Origin: an uncultured Collinsella sp.
GTDB lineage: Bacteria > Actinomycetota > Coriobacteriia > Coriobacteriales > Coriobacteriaceae
Assembly: GCA_900546085.1 (NCBI GenBank)
Contig: URBS01000016.1
Span: 1-24,658 of the forward strand
Direction of reading: 5' to 3'
DNA: 24,658 bases
The notes beneath the pieces were generated by a model. That model made no database searches and was not told the DNA's origin. It worked only from the letters and a program-made list of their open reading frames with translations. The translations under genes and the position numbers were made by a program. Below, in pieces: positions 14,821 to 22,439 of the stretch (the stretch's first letter is position 1; each line of letters opens with the position of its first letter).

Positions 14821-16179
14821 TTACTCGTCTTTGGGCGAGGGATGCTTGCAGACCACGCTCATGTAGATCATGCCGAGCACGGCTGCGGTGACCGAACCGG
14901 CGAGAATAGCGGCCTTGGCTGCAAGAACCTCAAACTGGGCCGTCGGGAAGGCGAGGCCGCTGATGAGGATCGACATGGTAAAGCCGATACCGCCCAAAAT
15001 GCCCACACCGGCGATCATGTGCCAGTTGACATTATGCGGCAACTCGGAAATCTTGAGTTTAACCAGGGCAAACGTCATGCCAAAGATACCGATCGGCTTG
15101 CCCAGCAGCATGCCAAAGTACACGCCGAGCGTCACCGGGTCGGTGAGCAGCGTGCTCATGTCCACGCCCACCAGGCGAACCTGCGCGTTCACGAACGCAA
15201 AGATCGGCAGGATCACGAAGTTGACCGGCGTGGAGATCAGACGCTCCATGCGGATGAGCGGCGGGGTTACGCGGTGCATGACGCGCTCGACCTTGGTGGT
15301 CGAGACGGTAAAGTCATGCTGGCCCAGGATGTGCGCCTCGTCGTCGTAGCGATCATCGAGCAGCGGCAGGCACTCGCCCAGCCAATCGGTGAGACTATCG
15401 AGCTTGACGCCGCACTTGGCCGGAATGGTGAAGGCCAGGATGACGCCAGCAAGCGTGGCATGTACGCCGCTCTTGAACATGCAGAACCACAACAGCAGCC
15501 CCAGTACCGAATACGGGGCAAGGCGGTAATGCTGCGTCTTGTTGAGCCACACAAGCGCGCAGGTCACAACTGCAGCGGCGCCCAACCAAAACGGATTGGG
15601 GCTCTGACCGTAGAAGATGGCGATGGCGGCGATGGAGATGAGGTCGTCGGCGATGGCGAGCGTCGAGAAGAACACGCGCACGCCGTTGGGCACGCGATTG
15701 CCCAAAAGCGACAGCACGCCCAGCGCAAAGGCAATATCGGTTGCCATGGGGATGGCCCAACCGTTGCGGGCGCCGGCATGGTTAAAGATCAGGTAGATGC
15801 AGGCGGGAACGACAACGCCGCCCACGGCCGCCAGCATGGGAAGCATGGCCTGACGCGGATTCTTGAGCTCACCGACCGTCATCTCGTACTTAAGCTCGAT
15901 GCCCACCAACAAAAAGAAAATCGCCATGAGGAAGTCGTTGACGAAAAGCTCAACGGTGAGACCAGCCGTAAGGTTGCCCAGGCCCACATACAGCGGGGTC
16001 TCCAAAAAGTGATGGATGGCCTCGTAGGCATCGGTGTTGGCGCAGATAACGGCGGCGATGGCGGCGAAGACCATGACGGCGGCGGAAATCGTGCCGTTCT
16101 CGGCGATGCGCTCCCAAATGTCGTGACGTTCAAAGCGCTTGCGCTCACGAACGTTGAACAGCTGCTCAGTTGCTGCCAT
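14821..16179 (-). CDS. nhaA: Na+/H+ antiporter NhaA, 452 aa
   Basis: Exchanges sodium for protons across the membrane, for pH and sodium homeostasis. The key aspartates are present: D148 in MATDIAFALG and the pair D178-D179 in LAIADDLISI, which correspond to D133, D163 and D164 of E. coli NhaA. FFLLVGIELKYEM, PVNFVILPIFAFVNA and GGIGFTMSI are family motifs, with about 12 hydrophobic segments. It is longer than E. coli NhaA (388), with a 20-residue charged N-terminus and a longer loop near residues 265-300. The start is ATG at 16179 because AAAGGAG lies 7 bases upstream; an earlier in-frame ATG at 16233 falls just downstream of the leader terminator and lacks a ribosome-binding site. Regulation by the terminator at 16213-16248 is likely. 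Confidence 0.95.
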   Translation of the reverse strand: MAATEQLFNVRERKRFERHDIWERIAENGTISAAVMVFAAIAAVICANTDAYEAIHHFLETPLYVGLGNLTAGLTVELFVNDFLMAIFFLLVGIELKYEMTVGELKNPRQAMLPMLAAVGGVVVPACIYLIFNHAGARNGWAIPMATDIAFALGVLSLLGNRVPNGVRVFFSTLAIADDLISIAAIAIFYGQSPNPFWLGAAAVVTCALVWLNKTQHYRLAPYSVLGLLLWFCMFKSGVHATLAGVILAFTIPAKCGVKLDSLTDWLGECLPLLDDRYDDEAHILGQHDFTVSTTKVERVMHRVTPPLIRMERLISTPVNFVILPIFAFVNAQVRLVGVDMSTLLTDPVTLGVYFGMLLGKPIGIFGMTFALVKLKISELPHNVNWHMIAGVGILGGIGFTMSILISGLAFPTAQFEVLAAKAAILAGSVTAAVLGMIYMSVVCKHPSPKDE

Positions 16180-16212
16180 GGGCGGCTCCTTTCTCGGGAA
16201 AGCTCCCGTCTT

Positions 16213-16248
16213 AAAAAAGCACGGCCCGCCCAAGTGGCGGCGCCGCGC
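16213..16248 (-). promoter_or_regulatory. Intrinsic terminator in the nhaA leader (candidate attenuator)
   Basis: On the minus strand GCGCGGCGCCGCC, loop ACTTG, GGCGGGCCGTGC form a stem with one bulged base and one G-U pair, followed immediately by TTTTTT. It ends about 33 bases before the nhaA ATG and is distinct from the ppaC terminator at 16388-16427. The GGGCGG in its loop and 3' arm is exactly complementary to CCGCCC between the nhaA ribosome-binding site and the ATG, offering an alternative pairing. Confidence 0.75.
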
Positions 16249-16387
16249 TCTAACGTATTACGCTTGCATCTAGCCTACCCTGCACGACAAGCACGCAGGC
16301 GTGGCCGAAAAGCGGAACCACAGGTTGAACATTATTTGCTCAACGGCACGGGCACGCCTGTCCAAGAGACGACGCGGCGCCGTGCAC

Positions 16388-16427
16388 AAAAAACGACCGG
16401 AGCGCGGGACGTCCGCGATCCGGTCGT
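16388..16427 (-). terminator. Intrinsic terminator of ppaC
   Basis: On the minus strand ACGACCGGA and TCCGGTCGT pair, with an inner CGCGG/CCGCG stem, followed by TTTTTT. It starts about 20 bases after the ppaC stop. Confidence 0.92.
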
Positions 16428-16446
16428 GGCGTTTGGTCAACTAAAC

Positions 16447-17370
16447 CTAGCAGGCGGCCATGATGGGGGCAGCGACCTGCTTCTTACGGGAGAGGACACC
16501 CGGCATCCAGACGCCGTCGTGCTCGTCGGCAATGCCCAGGCCCTTCTGAGCGGCCTCGGTCTCGCCCTCGAGCAGGACCTGCGAGCCCTCCTCCATGATG
16601 TCGGTGATGCACAGGACAATGCCATCGGCACCCTTCTCGGCGGCGTAGGCACGCATGGCCTCGCGAATCTCGTCGATCATGCCGAGCGCACGACTCTTGT
16701 CGACGGTCTCGTACTGGCCGATGAGCAGCTTCTTGCCGGCGGGCTCGAACATCTTGATGTCGTTGCCGACCATCTCGGCTGCGGTGAAGGAGCCGGACGG
16801 ACGGGTGAGGAAGACCTCCATGCCAAACTTGACCGGGTCGACGCCCACCTGCTCGCCGAGCTTGGCGGCGACGGCGCGGTCGACATCGGTGGTGGTGGGG
16901 CTCTTGAGCATGAGCGTGTCGGTCATCATGGCCGAGAGCAGCAGCTTGGCCTGGACGTCGGAAAGCTCAACGCCGAGCACGCCGGCGAGCTTGGTGACGA
17001 TGGTGCAGCTGGAGCCCCAGGGCAGGCAGATGTAATGCAGCGGGCCGGCGGTCTCGAAGTCGCCGATGCGGTGATGGTCGACAACGCCAAAGACCGTGGC
17101 GTCCTTAAGACCGGCGACGGACTGGGCAGACTCGTTGTGGTCGGTGAGAACGACGAGCTGACCGGCCTCGACGGACTCGATCACGCGGGGCTCGGCAATG
17201 CCGGCGTCGGCAAGCAGCTTGGCGGACTCGGCCGGAAGCTGACCAAGGGCGCAGGCCTCGTAGGTGTTGCCGGCATACTCAACCTGGTTGAGCAGCTGGG
17301 ACAGGACGACGGCGCTCATGATGGCGTCGTTATCGGGGTTCTGGTGACCAAAGACAAGAACGTTTGCCAT
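16447..17370 (-). CDS. ppaC: Manganese-dependent inorganic pyrophosphatase, 307 aa
   Basis: A family II (DHH) pyrophosphatase that hydrolyses PPi to phosphate in the cytoplasm and drives biosynthetic reactions forward. Metal ligands are visible: H9, D13 and D15 in GHQNPDNDA, D77 in LTDHNES, and the D98-H99-H100 motif in GVVDHHRIGD. The C-terminal DHHA2 domain carries PGVLSRKKQ, which binds the substrate. Length is normal. ATG at 17370 has GGAGG 6 bases upstream. It has its own terminator and appears to be a single-gene unit. Confidence 0.97.
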   Translation of the reverse strand: MANVLVFGHQNPDNDAIMSAVVLSQLLNQVEYAGNTYEACALGQLPAESAKLLADAGIAEPRVIESVEAGQLVVLTDHNESAQSVAGLKDATVFGVVDHHRIGDFETAGPLHYICLPWGSSCTIVTKLAGVLGVELSDVQAKLLLSAMMTDTLMLKSPTTTDVDRAVAAKLGEQVGVDPVKFGMEVFLTRPSGSFTAAEMVGNDIKMFEPAGKKLLIGQYETVDKSRALGMIDEIREAMRAYAAEKGADGIVLCITDIMEEGSQVLLEGETEAAQKGLGIADEHDGVWMPGVLSRKKQVAAPIMAAC

Positions 17371-17486
17371 GGATATCCTCCACTTGATATGTGTACTTGG
17401 ACGTAGCTATGGTAGCACGCCGATGCCGAGCCTTCGCAGACGGAAGGGCCACGGCATATTTTGGGGCGCAGGCACGGGGGCCAAGG

Positions 17487-17537
17487 CTGTCCCTTTTGCA
17501 CCATGTTGGTGCAAAGTAACCTGTCCCCCTTGCACCA
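17487..17537 (-). repeat. Paired 17-base direct repeat with hairpin (GGGACAG element)
   Basis: On the minus strand TGGTGCAAGGGGGACAG (17521-17537) and TGGTGCAAAAGGGACAG (17487-17503) are direct repeats 34 bases apart, differing at two positions. Between them TTTGCACCA (17507-17515 on the minus strand) pairs with TGGTGCAAA (17495-17503) around a 3-base loop. It starts 2 bases after the ROK kinase stop codon. It resembles REP-type elements and has no U-run, so it is not a standard terminator. Confidence 0.65.
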
Positions 17538-17538
17538 A

Positions 17539-18492
17539 CTATTTGCCGGCGGCGCGCAGGGCTACGTAGGCGGCACCGATGATGCCGGCGTCGTTTTCGA
17601 GCGAAGCGACCTTAATGGGCGTCTCGCGCGAGGCGGAAAGCGCGTACTGCTTAAAGTGCTCGCGGACCTTGTCGAGGTAGACATCGGCCGAGGCGGAGGC
17701 GCCGCCGCCGATGAGGAACATCTCGGGATCAACCACGTTGGCGATAAGCGCCAGTGCGCGGCCGAGATAGTCGGCCATGGTATCGGCCGCGGCTAACGCG
17801 AGCTTGTCGCCCTCGCGGCAGGCCTGGAACACGTCCTTGGAATCGGAGGGGCCGGTCAGCTCGATGGGCTCAACGCCCGCCTTCTCGCACTCGGCAAGGT
17901 AGTTGCTCACCACGCCGGTGGCGCTGGAATACTGCTCCAGGTGGCCATGGCCGCCGCAGCCGCAGGTGCGCTCCTCAGCCGGATTCAGGCACATGTGGCC
18001 AATCTCGCCGCCAGCACCCACAACGCCCGACACCACGTCGCCGTTGACGATAACGCCGCCGCCCACGCCGGTACCGATGGTGACCATCACCACGTTCTGT
18101 ACGCCCTTGGCAGAGCCGAGCCAGGCCTCGCCCATAGCAGCGGCGTTGGCGTCGTTCTCGTACTTAACGACCGCGTCGGGGCAGTGCTCCTGGATGGCGA
18201 TCCTCAGCTCGGGCAGGTTAATGGCAATGTTGGCCTTAACCTTGGCGTCGCCCGAAGCCGGGATGGGACACGGAACGGCCAGGCCAATGCCCGCCACAAA
18301 GGCGCGCGGAATCTGCGCCTTGGCGACCACCTGGTCAATAGCCTCGGTCACCGCGGCAAAGCCCGCAGCGTCAACGATGGGAGGCGTGGGCACGCTGGCC
18401 TTGGCAAGCAGGTTGCCGTCCTCGTCGAACAGGCCCTCCTTAACCGAAGTGCCGCCGACGTCAATGCCGATGTAGTACTGCTTAGGTTCCAT
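17539..18492 (-). CDS. ROK family sugar kinase (probable glucokinase), 317 aa
   Basis: Phosphorylates a hexose, most likely glucose, with ATP. Visible are the phosphate loop GIDVGGTSVKEG (8-19), ENDANAAAMGEAW with the catalytic aspartate, GTGVGGGVIVNG, and the ROK zinc region GEIGHMCLNPAEERTCGCGG followed by HGHLEQYSS. The usual last cysteine of CxCGxxGCxE is histidine here. The start is ATG at 18492 with AAAGGTGG upstream, rather than an in-frame TTG 66 bases earlier. It lies beyond the PTS operon terminator, so it is probably a separate unit, but its role fits handling glucose released by the GH1 enzyme. Confidence 0.9.
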   Translation of the reverse strand: MEPKQYYIGIDVGGTSVKEGLFDEDGNLLAKASVPTPPIVDAAGFAAVTEAIDQVVAKAQIPRAFVAGIGLAVPCPIPASGDAKVKANIAINLPELRIAIQEHCPDAVVKYENDANAAAMGEAWLGSAKGVQNVVMVTIGTGVGGGVIVNGDVVSGVVGAGGEIGHMCLNPAEERTCGCGGHGHLEQYSSATGVVSNYLAECEKAGVEPIELTGPSDSKDVFQACREGDKLALAAADTMADYLGRALALIANVVDPEMFLIGGGASASADVYLDKVREHFKQYALSASRETPIKVASLENDAGIIGAAYVALRAAGK

Positions 18493-18561
18493 GGGAGCCC
18501 ACCTTTCTCGTTTAAACATTGCCTGTATGGTACCGCTCCCAAGGCAAAAACCCACCAAAAA

Positions 18562-18585
18562 GGGACTGGTTTGTTTTGGCAGGTT
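18562..18585 (+). repeat. Copy of the GGGAC-TTTGGC repeat arm
   Basis: GGGACTGGTTTGTTTTGGCA and the following GGTT match both arms of the inverted repeat at 22440-22525. Its 3' half can pair imperfectly with 18544-18556 (GCAAAAACCCACC) to form a hairpin upstream of the ROK kinase gene. Confidence 0.5.
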
Positions 18586-18633
18586 TTATCTGGGGAAACG
18601 CAATTGGCTGCTCAACAGACCGCGCAAGACCAT

Positions 18634-18674
18634 CCCCAAAAATAAAGGCACCGGGAGGCGGAGGCTCCCGGCGC
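18634..18674 (-). terminator. Intrinsic terminator of the PTS operon
   Basis: On the minus strand GCGCCGGGAG, loop CCTCCGC and CTCCCGGTGC form a 10-bp stem with one G-T wobble, followed by CTTTATTTTTGG. It lies about 60 bases after the IIA stop. The motif GTCCCTTTCAC just before the stem recurs near the hairpin at 19478-19510. Confidence 0.82.
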
Positions 18675-18733
18675 CCGTGAAAGGGACTGTATTGTCTGTT
18701 GGACTGCACGGTCCATCGCGGCGATAATGCCGA

Positions 18734-19066
18734 CTAGGCCTGAAGCGCCTGCAGCTGCTTGTGGATCTCGATGAGCTCTGTCGCCATGACGCGCATGGTC
18801 TCGGTGCCGGCCATCTGGTCCTCGGCATGCAGCAGAATCAACGGGGCCTCGCCGTTACGCTCGCCGTTGGCCTCCTTCTTCAGAAGCCCCATGTGGACAT
18901 CGTGGCCACCGTTATAGGCCTCGTCGCCCTGCTTGATAAGCTCCTCGGCGGCGTCAAAATCGCCCTCCTTGGCCTTTTGCACGGCATTGATGTACATGCT
19001 CTTGGCGGTACCGACGTAGCTGATGATCTCGAAGCAGGTCATCTGCAACTCGTTCATATCCTCCAT
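18734..19066 (-). CDS. celC: PTS lactose/cellobiose-type IIA component, 110 aa
   Basis: The IIA protein takes phosphate from HPr on a histidine and passes it to IIB. The active histidine is H80 in ILLHAEDQMAG, and HDVHMGLLKKEANGE is typical of the lactose/cellobiose IIA family, a trimeric helical bundle. Start choice is uncertain: GTG at 19075 directly abuts the IIB stop, ATG at 19066 fits family length, and ATG at 19057 follows a GGAGG by only 2 bases. I chose 19066. It is the last gene of the operon, followed by a terminator. Substrate specificity cannot be read from IIA alone. Confidence 0.9.
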   Translation of the reverse strand: MEDMNELQMTCFEIISYVGTAKSMYINAVQKAKEGDFDAAEELIKQGDEAYNGGHDVHMGLLKKEANGERNGEAPLILLHAEDQMAGTETMRVMATELIEIHKQLQALQA

Positions 19067-19075
19067 ATGCTGCAC

Positions 19076-19378
19076 CTAGCCCATCACGCTGACGCAGTGG
19101 TCGATGATGCCGGCAGCGTTCATGCGGCCGTAGTCGACCATGTTGATGACCTCGACTGGGAAGCGGCCAGCGGCCTCCTTCTCAAAATCGCCCTTGGTGT
19201 AGCCGATCTGCGGGCCAAGCAGCAACATGTCGCACTCGTCCAGGTGATCGTGAGCCTCGTTCATGGGGCGAGCCTCGATCTCAATTTCCAGGCCACGGTT
19301 CGCGACCTCGGCCTGCATCTTCTGGACCAGCAGGCTCGTGGACATACCGGCATTGCAGCAGAGCATGATCTTCTTCAT
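19076..19378 (-). CDS. celA: PTS lactose/cellobiose-type IIB component, 100 aa
   Basis: The IIB protein carries phosphate on a cysteine and transfers it to the sugar bound by IIC. The active residue is C8 in the loop CNAGMSTSLLV. Length and LLLGPQIGY are typical of CelA/ChbB-like proteins. AAGGAGG lies 5 bases before the ATG. It is separated from the IIC gene by 160 bases containing a 15-bp hairpin, and its stop codon abuts the IIA gene. Confidence 0.95.
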   Translation of the reverse strand: MKKIMLCCNAGMSTSLLVQKMQAEVANRGLEIEIEARPMNEAHDHLDECDMLLLGPQIGYTKGDFEKEAAGRFPVEVINMVDYGRMNAAGIIDHCVSVMG

Positions 19379-19477
19379 GGTTTCCTCCTTATAACTGCGC
19401 GGCGCGCAGACGACGACTGGTTTTATTCCTTGCGGCTATTGTGCCCACCCCCTGCATCTTTACGCAAGGGAGAGAGC

Positions 19478-19510
19478 TGCGGGCACCGGCACCGCGTACC
19501 GGCGCCCGCA
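19478..19510 (-). other. 15-bp hairpin between the IIC and IIB genes
   Basis: On the minus strand TGCGGGCGCCGGTAC and GTGCCGGTGCCCGCA pair fully (two wobbles) around a 3-base loop. No U-run follows. The motif GTCCCTTTCAC lies just upstream. The hairpin could protect the 3' end of the upstream message or set different expression of the membrane and soluble subunits. Confidence 0.7.
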
Positions 19511-19538
19511 AAGGTGAAAGGGACGAACGTTAGGCGTT

Positions 19539-20882
19539 CTACTCGGCGAGAGCCTCCTGCTTGGCGATTGCCTTCTCGGAAATCTTCATAAAGGGCAGGT
19601 AGACGGCCATGCCAATGACAAGCTCGAGAGCCTGCCACACGCCGGCGCGCCAGTCAAAGCCCGTAGCGAGCAGGGCATTGATGACGGGAGGCATAGTCCA
19701 GGGCACCTGGGCGATGCAGGGGCTGATGATGCCTGCGCAGGTAAGGCCATAGGTGATGCCGATGAACAGGTCGGGAAGGAGGACGAACGGGATCATGAGC
19801 GGCAGGTTGTACACGATGGGGTAACCGTAGATAACCGGCTCGTTGATGTTGAACAGACCAGGCAGGATAGCCATCTTGGAAACGGTCTCGGAAGCCTTGT
19901 TCTTGGAGAACAGGAGCGTGTCGAGCAGGAGCATGAGGGTGCAGCCCGAGCCGCCGATGAGGGCGAAGCTGTTAACGATCTGCATGTTCATGTAGTGATC
20001 GGGCTGGATGGTGCCACCGGCGGCAAAGGTAGCCATGTTGTCGACGATGAGCATGGTCAGGATCGGCTCGACGGTAGCGCCAGAGATGGTGGACTGGTGA
20101 ATACCGACGCAGAACAGCAGGTTAGCAAGGGTGTAGATGAGGATAACAGCCCACGGACCGGCGTTCATGATGTTCTTGAGCGGGTTGGAGATGCACGTGG
20201 AGATGATGGCGCACAGATCGGTGCCGGCGCACACAGCGAGCAGAGCTGCGGCAAGAGCGAAGATCGCGAGGTTGAGCAGCATCGGTATCATGACGTTGAA
20301 GGAGTTGGAGACCGCGGGAGGCACGCCCTCGCCCAGCTTAACCTTGAGCTTCTCGACGCCAGAAATCTTGATGAAGAGCGAGACGGAAAGCAGGGCGATG
20401 ATAATAGCCGAGAACAGACCGTTGGTGCCGGTGTTGGCAGTCGAAAGGGCGCCCGTGACCTCGGCGGAGGTGATCTTGTCGGTGAGCAGCGGGCTCGTGG
20501 CGGCAAGCGTGGCGGTGATCTGCTGCGGCATCATGATGACGAAAGCAGAGATGGCGACGACCACGCAAGCGAGCGGGTTATCGAAACGCTTGTTCTTAGC
20601 GAGGCTGTAGCCAATCAATCCGGCCAAGATAATGGCAGAGACGTTGAGGGTGCCCAGCGTAATTGCCGAACCCCACGTCTGAAGGTTGGCAAGACCCGCC
20701 GCATCGAGCGGGAACAGGGGGAACACGACGTTGTTGATAAGAACCGCGATACCCGCAAGGATATAGAGCGGCGTGATGGTCGCGAAGGCGTCGCGCAGGG
20801 AACGCAGGTGAACCTGGTTTCCCACCTTCGCAGAGACCTCGGCAAACTTGTCGAGGAAGCTCTTTCCGTTGTCACTGGCCAT
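19539..20882 (-). CDS. celB: PTS lactose/cellobiose-type IIC permease, 447 aa
   Basis: The integral membrane component that binds and translocates the sugar. The protein is strongly hydrophobic with about ten spans. Family motifs include LRDAFATITPLYILAGIAV near the N-terminus, VGIHQSTISGATVEP, and LFNINEPVIYGYPIVYNL, which contains the conserved glutamate of the sugar site. Length fits CelB/ChbC-like IIC proteins. AGGAG lies 5 bases before the ATG. It follows the GH1 gene by 120 bases, which hold a GC-rich hairpin (GCGCGC/GCGCGC). Substrate is most likely a beta-glucoside such as cellobiose, given its neighbours. Confidence 0.94.
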   Translation of the reverse strand: MASDNGKSFLDKFAEVSAKVGNQVHLRSLRDAFATITPLYILAGIAVLINNVVFPLFPLDAAGLANLQTWGSAITLGTLNVSAIILAGLIGYSLAKNKRFDNPLACVVVAISAFVIMMPQQITATLAATSPLLTDKITSAEVTGALSTANTGTNGLFSAIIIALLSVSLFIKISGVEKLKVKLGEGVPPAVSNSFNVMIPMLLNLAIFALAAALLAVCAGTDLCAIISTCISNPLKNIMNAGPWAVILIYTLANLLFCVGIHQSTISGATVEPILTMLIVDNMATFAAGGTIQPDHYMNMQIVNSFALIGGSGCTLMLLLDTLLFSKNKASETVSKMAILPGLFNINEPVIYGYPIVYNLPLMIPFVLLPDLFIGITYGLTCAGIISPCIAQVPWTMPPVINALLATGFDWRAGVWQALELVIGMAVYLPFMKISEKAIAKQEALAE

Positions 20883-21002
20883 GATTGCTCCTAACTTTCA
20901 AATCCGGCCTTTTCCTATACGCACGGTGGCCTGTCGCCCTCTGCCACCAGATGTGCCATGTGTTGCGCGCGGCGGCGCGCGGTCTGGGCGTTCGCCCGGT
21001 CG

Positions 21003-22403
21003 CTAGTCAACCACGTGGGTCGTGGCGACCTGCTTGAGCCAGGCCGCCGACTTCTTAAGGCGGCGCTTGTAGCCGTCCATAAGGTCGACCTCGACAAAGC
21101 CGTAACGATTCTTAAAGGCATTGGCCCAAGACCAGTTATCGATAACGGCCCAATAATGGTATCCGCGGCACTTGGCGCCCTCGGCAATTGCCTTGGCAAC
21201 CCACTCCAGGTGCTGGCGTACAAAGTCGACGCGGTAGTCATCCTGAATGGTTCCTTCGGCGTCACGGTTCTTATATTCGTCCATGATGCCGATGCCGTTC
21301 TCGGAAACGAACCACTCAAGATCGGGGTAGTTCTTGGCGCAGTCCATGCCAAAGTCGTAGAGGCCCTGCGGGTAGATCTCCCAGCCGCGGCTCTCATTCA
21401 TGACGGCGTCGGGCCATACGTACTCGTCGGCAAAGTGCGGCAGGCCGTACTGGTCGACCTTGCTCGCCGGCGCTTGAACGCGCGTGGGGTGGTAGTAGTT
21501 GCAGCCGAGCCAGTCGACAACACCCTGCTTGAGAATCTCTTGGTCGCCGGCACGGAACGGAAGCTTAACGCCGCCCTCGGCCAGGCTGTCGAGCACGTCG
21601 GCAGGAAGCTCGCCCTTGGTAATAAGGTCGAGCCACCAGCGATTGTTGATGCCGCTGGTCATACGCACGGCCTCGAGGTCTGCCTCGCTGGGATTCTGCT
21701 TGGTGTAAACCGGGGTAAAGCAGTTGATCATGCCGATCTTGGCATCGGCGCGAATAGCGCCCTCGTCATAGTCGCGACGATAGTTGGCCACGGCCAGCGC
21801 ATGTGCCAGCGAGATGTGATACTGCACGGTGCGAGCGCGGCTAAAGTCGTGGAGTTGCGGGAACCACACGCCCTCCTGATAGCGCTGCTCGGGCTCGACG
21901 ATGGGCTCGTTAAAGGTAAACCAGTACTTAATCTCCTGGCCAAACTCGTGGAAGGCGACGTCGGCGTAATGCGCGTAAGCCTCGACGACCTCGCGGCTCT
22001 CCCAGCCGCCACGGTTAAAGAGGTAGGTGGGCATGTCAAAGTGGTACAAGTTGACAAACGGCTCCAGGCCGGCCTCGCGAGAGGCGCGGAACAGCTCGTG
22101 ATACCACGCAGCGCCCTCCTCGTTGAGGTTGCCGTCGGCATCGAGCAGACGGCTCCACTGGATGGAAGTGCGATAGGTATTCAGGCCCAAGTCCTTCAAA
22201 ATGCGAAAGTCTTCCTGGTACTTGGCCATAAAGTCATTGCCGGCATAAGAGCCAACGCAGTTGTAAAACGAACCCAGATCCTGGATGGACCAGGTGTCCC
22301 ACAAGTTCTCGAGCTTGCCGCCCTGGTTCCACTGACCCTCAGTCTGCGGGCCGGACATAGCGGCGCCAAAGAAGAAGTCACGGGGCAGCTGATACTGTGC
22401 CAT
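21003..22403 (-). CDS. GH1 6-phospho-beta-glucosidase, 466 aa
   Basis: Splits phosphorylated beta-glucosides delivered by the PTS into glucose 6-phosphate and an aglycone or glucose. The acid/base glutamate is E166 in TFNEP and the nucleophile is E368 in VSENG. S425 in NWSWANAFKNRYG marks the phosphate-binding enzymes, and Y434 is also in place; the usual lysine position holds N432 with K431 beside it, as in some GH1 subgroups. Length is normal. The start is ATG at 22403 with AGGA 5 bases upstream; the TTG just before it is too close. It is the first gene of the operon and has a good promoter at 22570-22597 and a leader hairpin. Confidence 0.93.
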   Translation of the reverse strand: MAQYQLPRDFFFGAAMSGPQTEGQWNQGGKLENLWDTWSIQDLGSFYNCVGSYAGNDFMAKYQEDFRILKDLGLNTYRTSIQWSRLLDADGNLNEEGAAWYHELFRASREAGLEPFVNLYHFDMPTYLFNRGGWESREVVEAYAHYADVAFHEFGQEIKYWFTFNEPIVEPEQRYQEGVWFPQLHDFSRARTVQYHISLAHALAVANYRRDYDEGAIRADAKIGMINCFTPVYTKQNPSEADLEAVRMTSGINNRWWLDLITKGELPADVLDSLAEGGVKLPFRAGDQEILKQGVVDWLGCNYYHPTRVQAPASKVDQYGLPHFADEYVWPDAVMNESRGWEIYPQGLYDFGMDCAKNYPDLEWFVSENGIGIMDEYKNRDAEGTIQDDYRVDFVRQHLEWVAKAIAEGAKCRGYHYWAVIDNWSWANAFKNRYGFVEVDLMDGYKRRLKKSAAWLKQVATTHVVD

Positions 22404-22439
22404 CAAAGTCCTCGCTTTCGTGTCTTAGAGCTTCCGGTT

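Noticed and set aside
14779..17406. 875-residue plus-strand open frame
   Set aside because: It is antisense to nhaA and ppaC, both of which have clear family motifs. Its composition is typical of a GC-rich shadow frame.
17487..17537. Short repeats at 34-base spacing as a possible CRISPR
   Set aside because: There are only two imperfect units with an inverted copy inside the spacer, and no cas gene; a REP-type element fits better.
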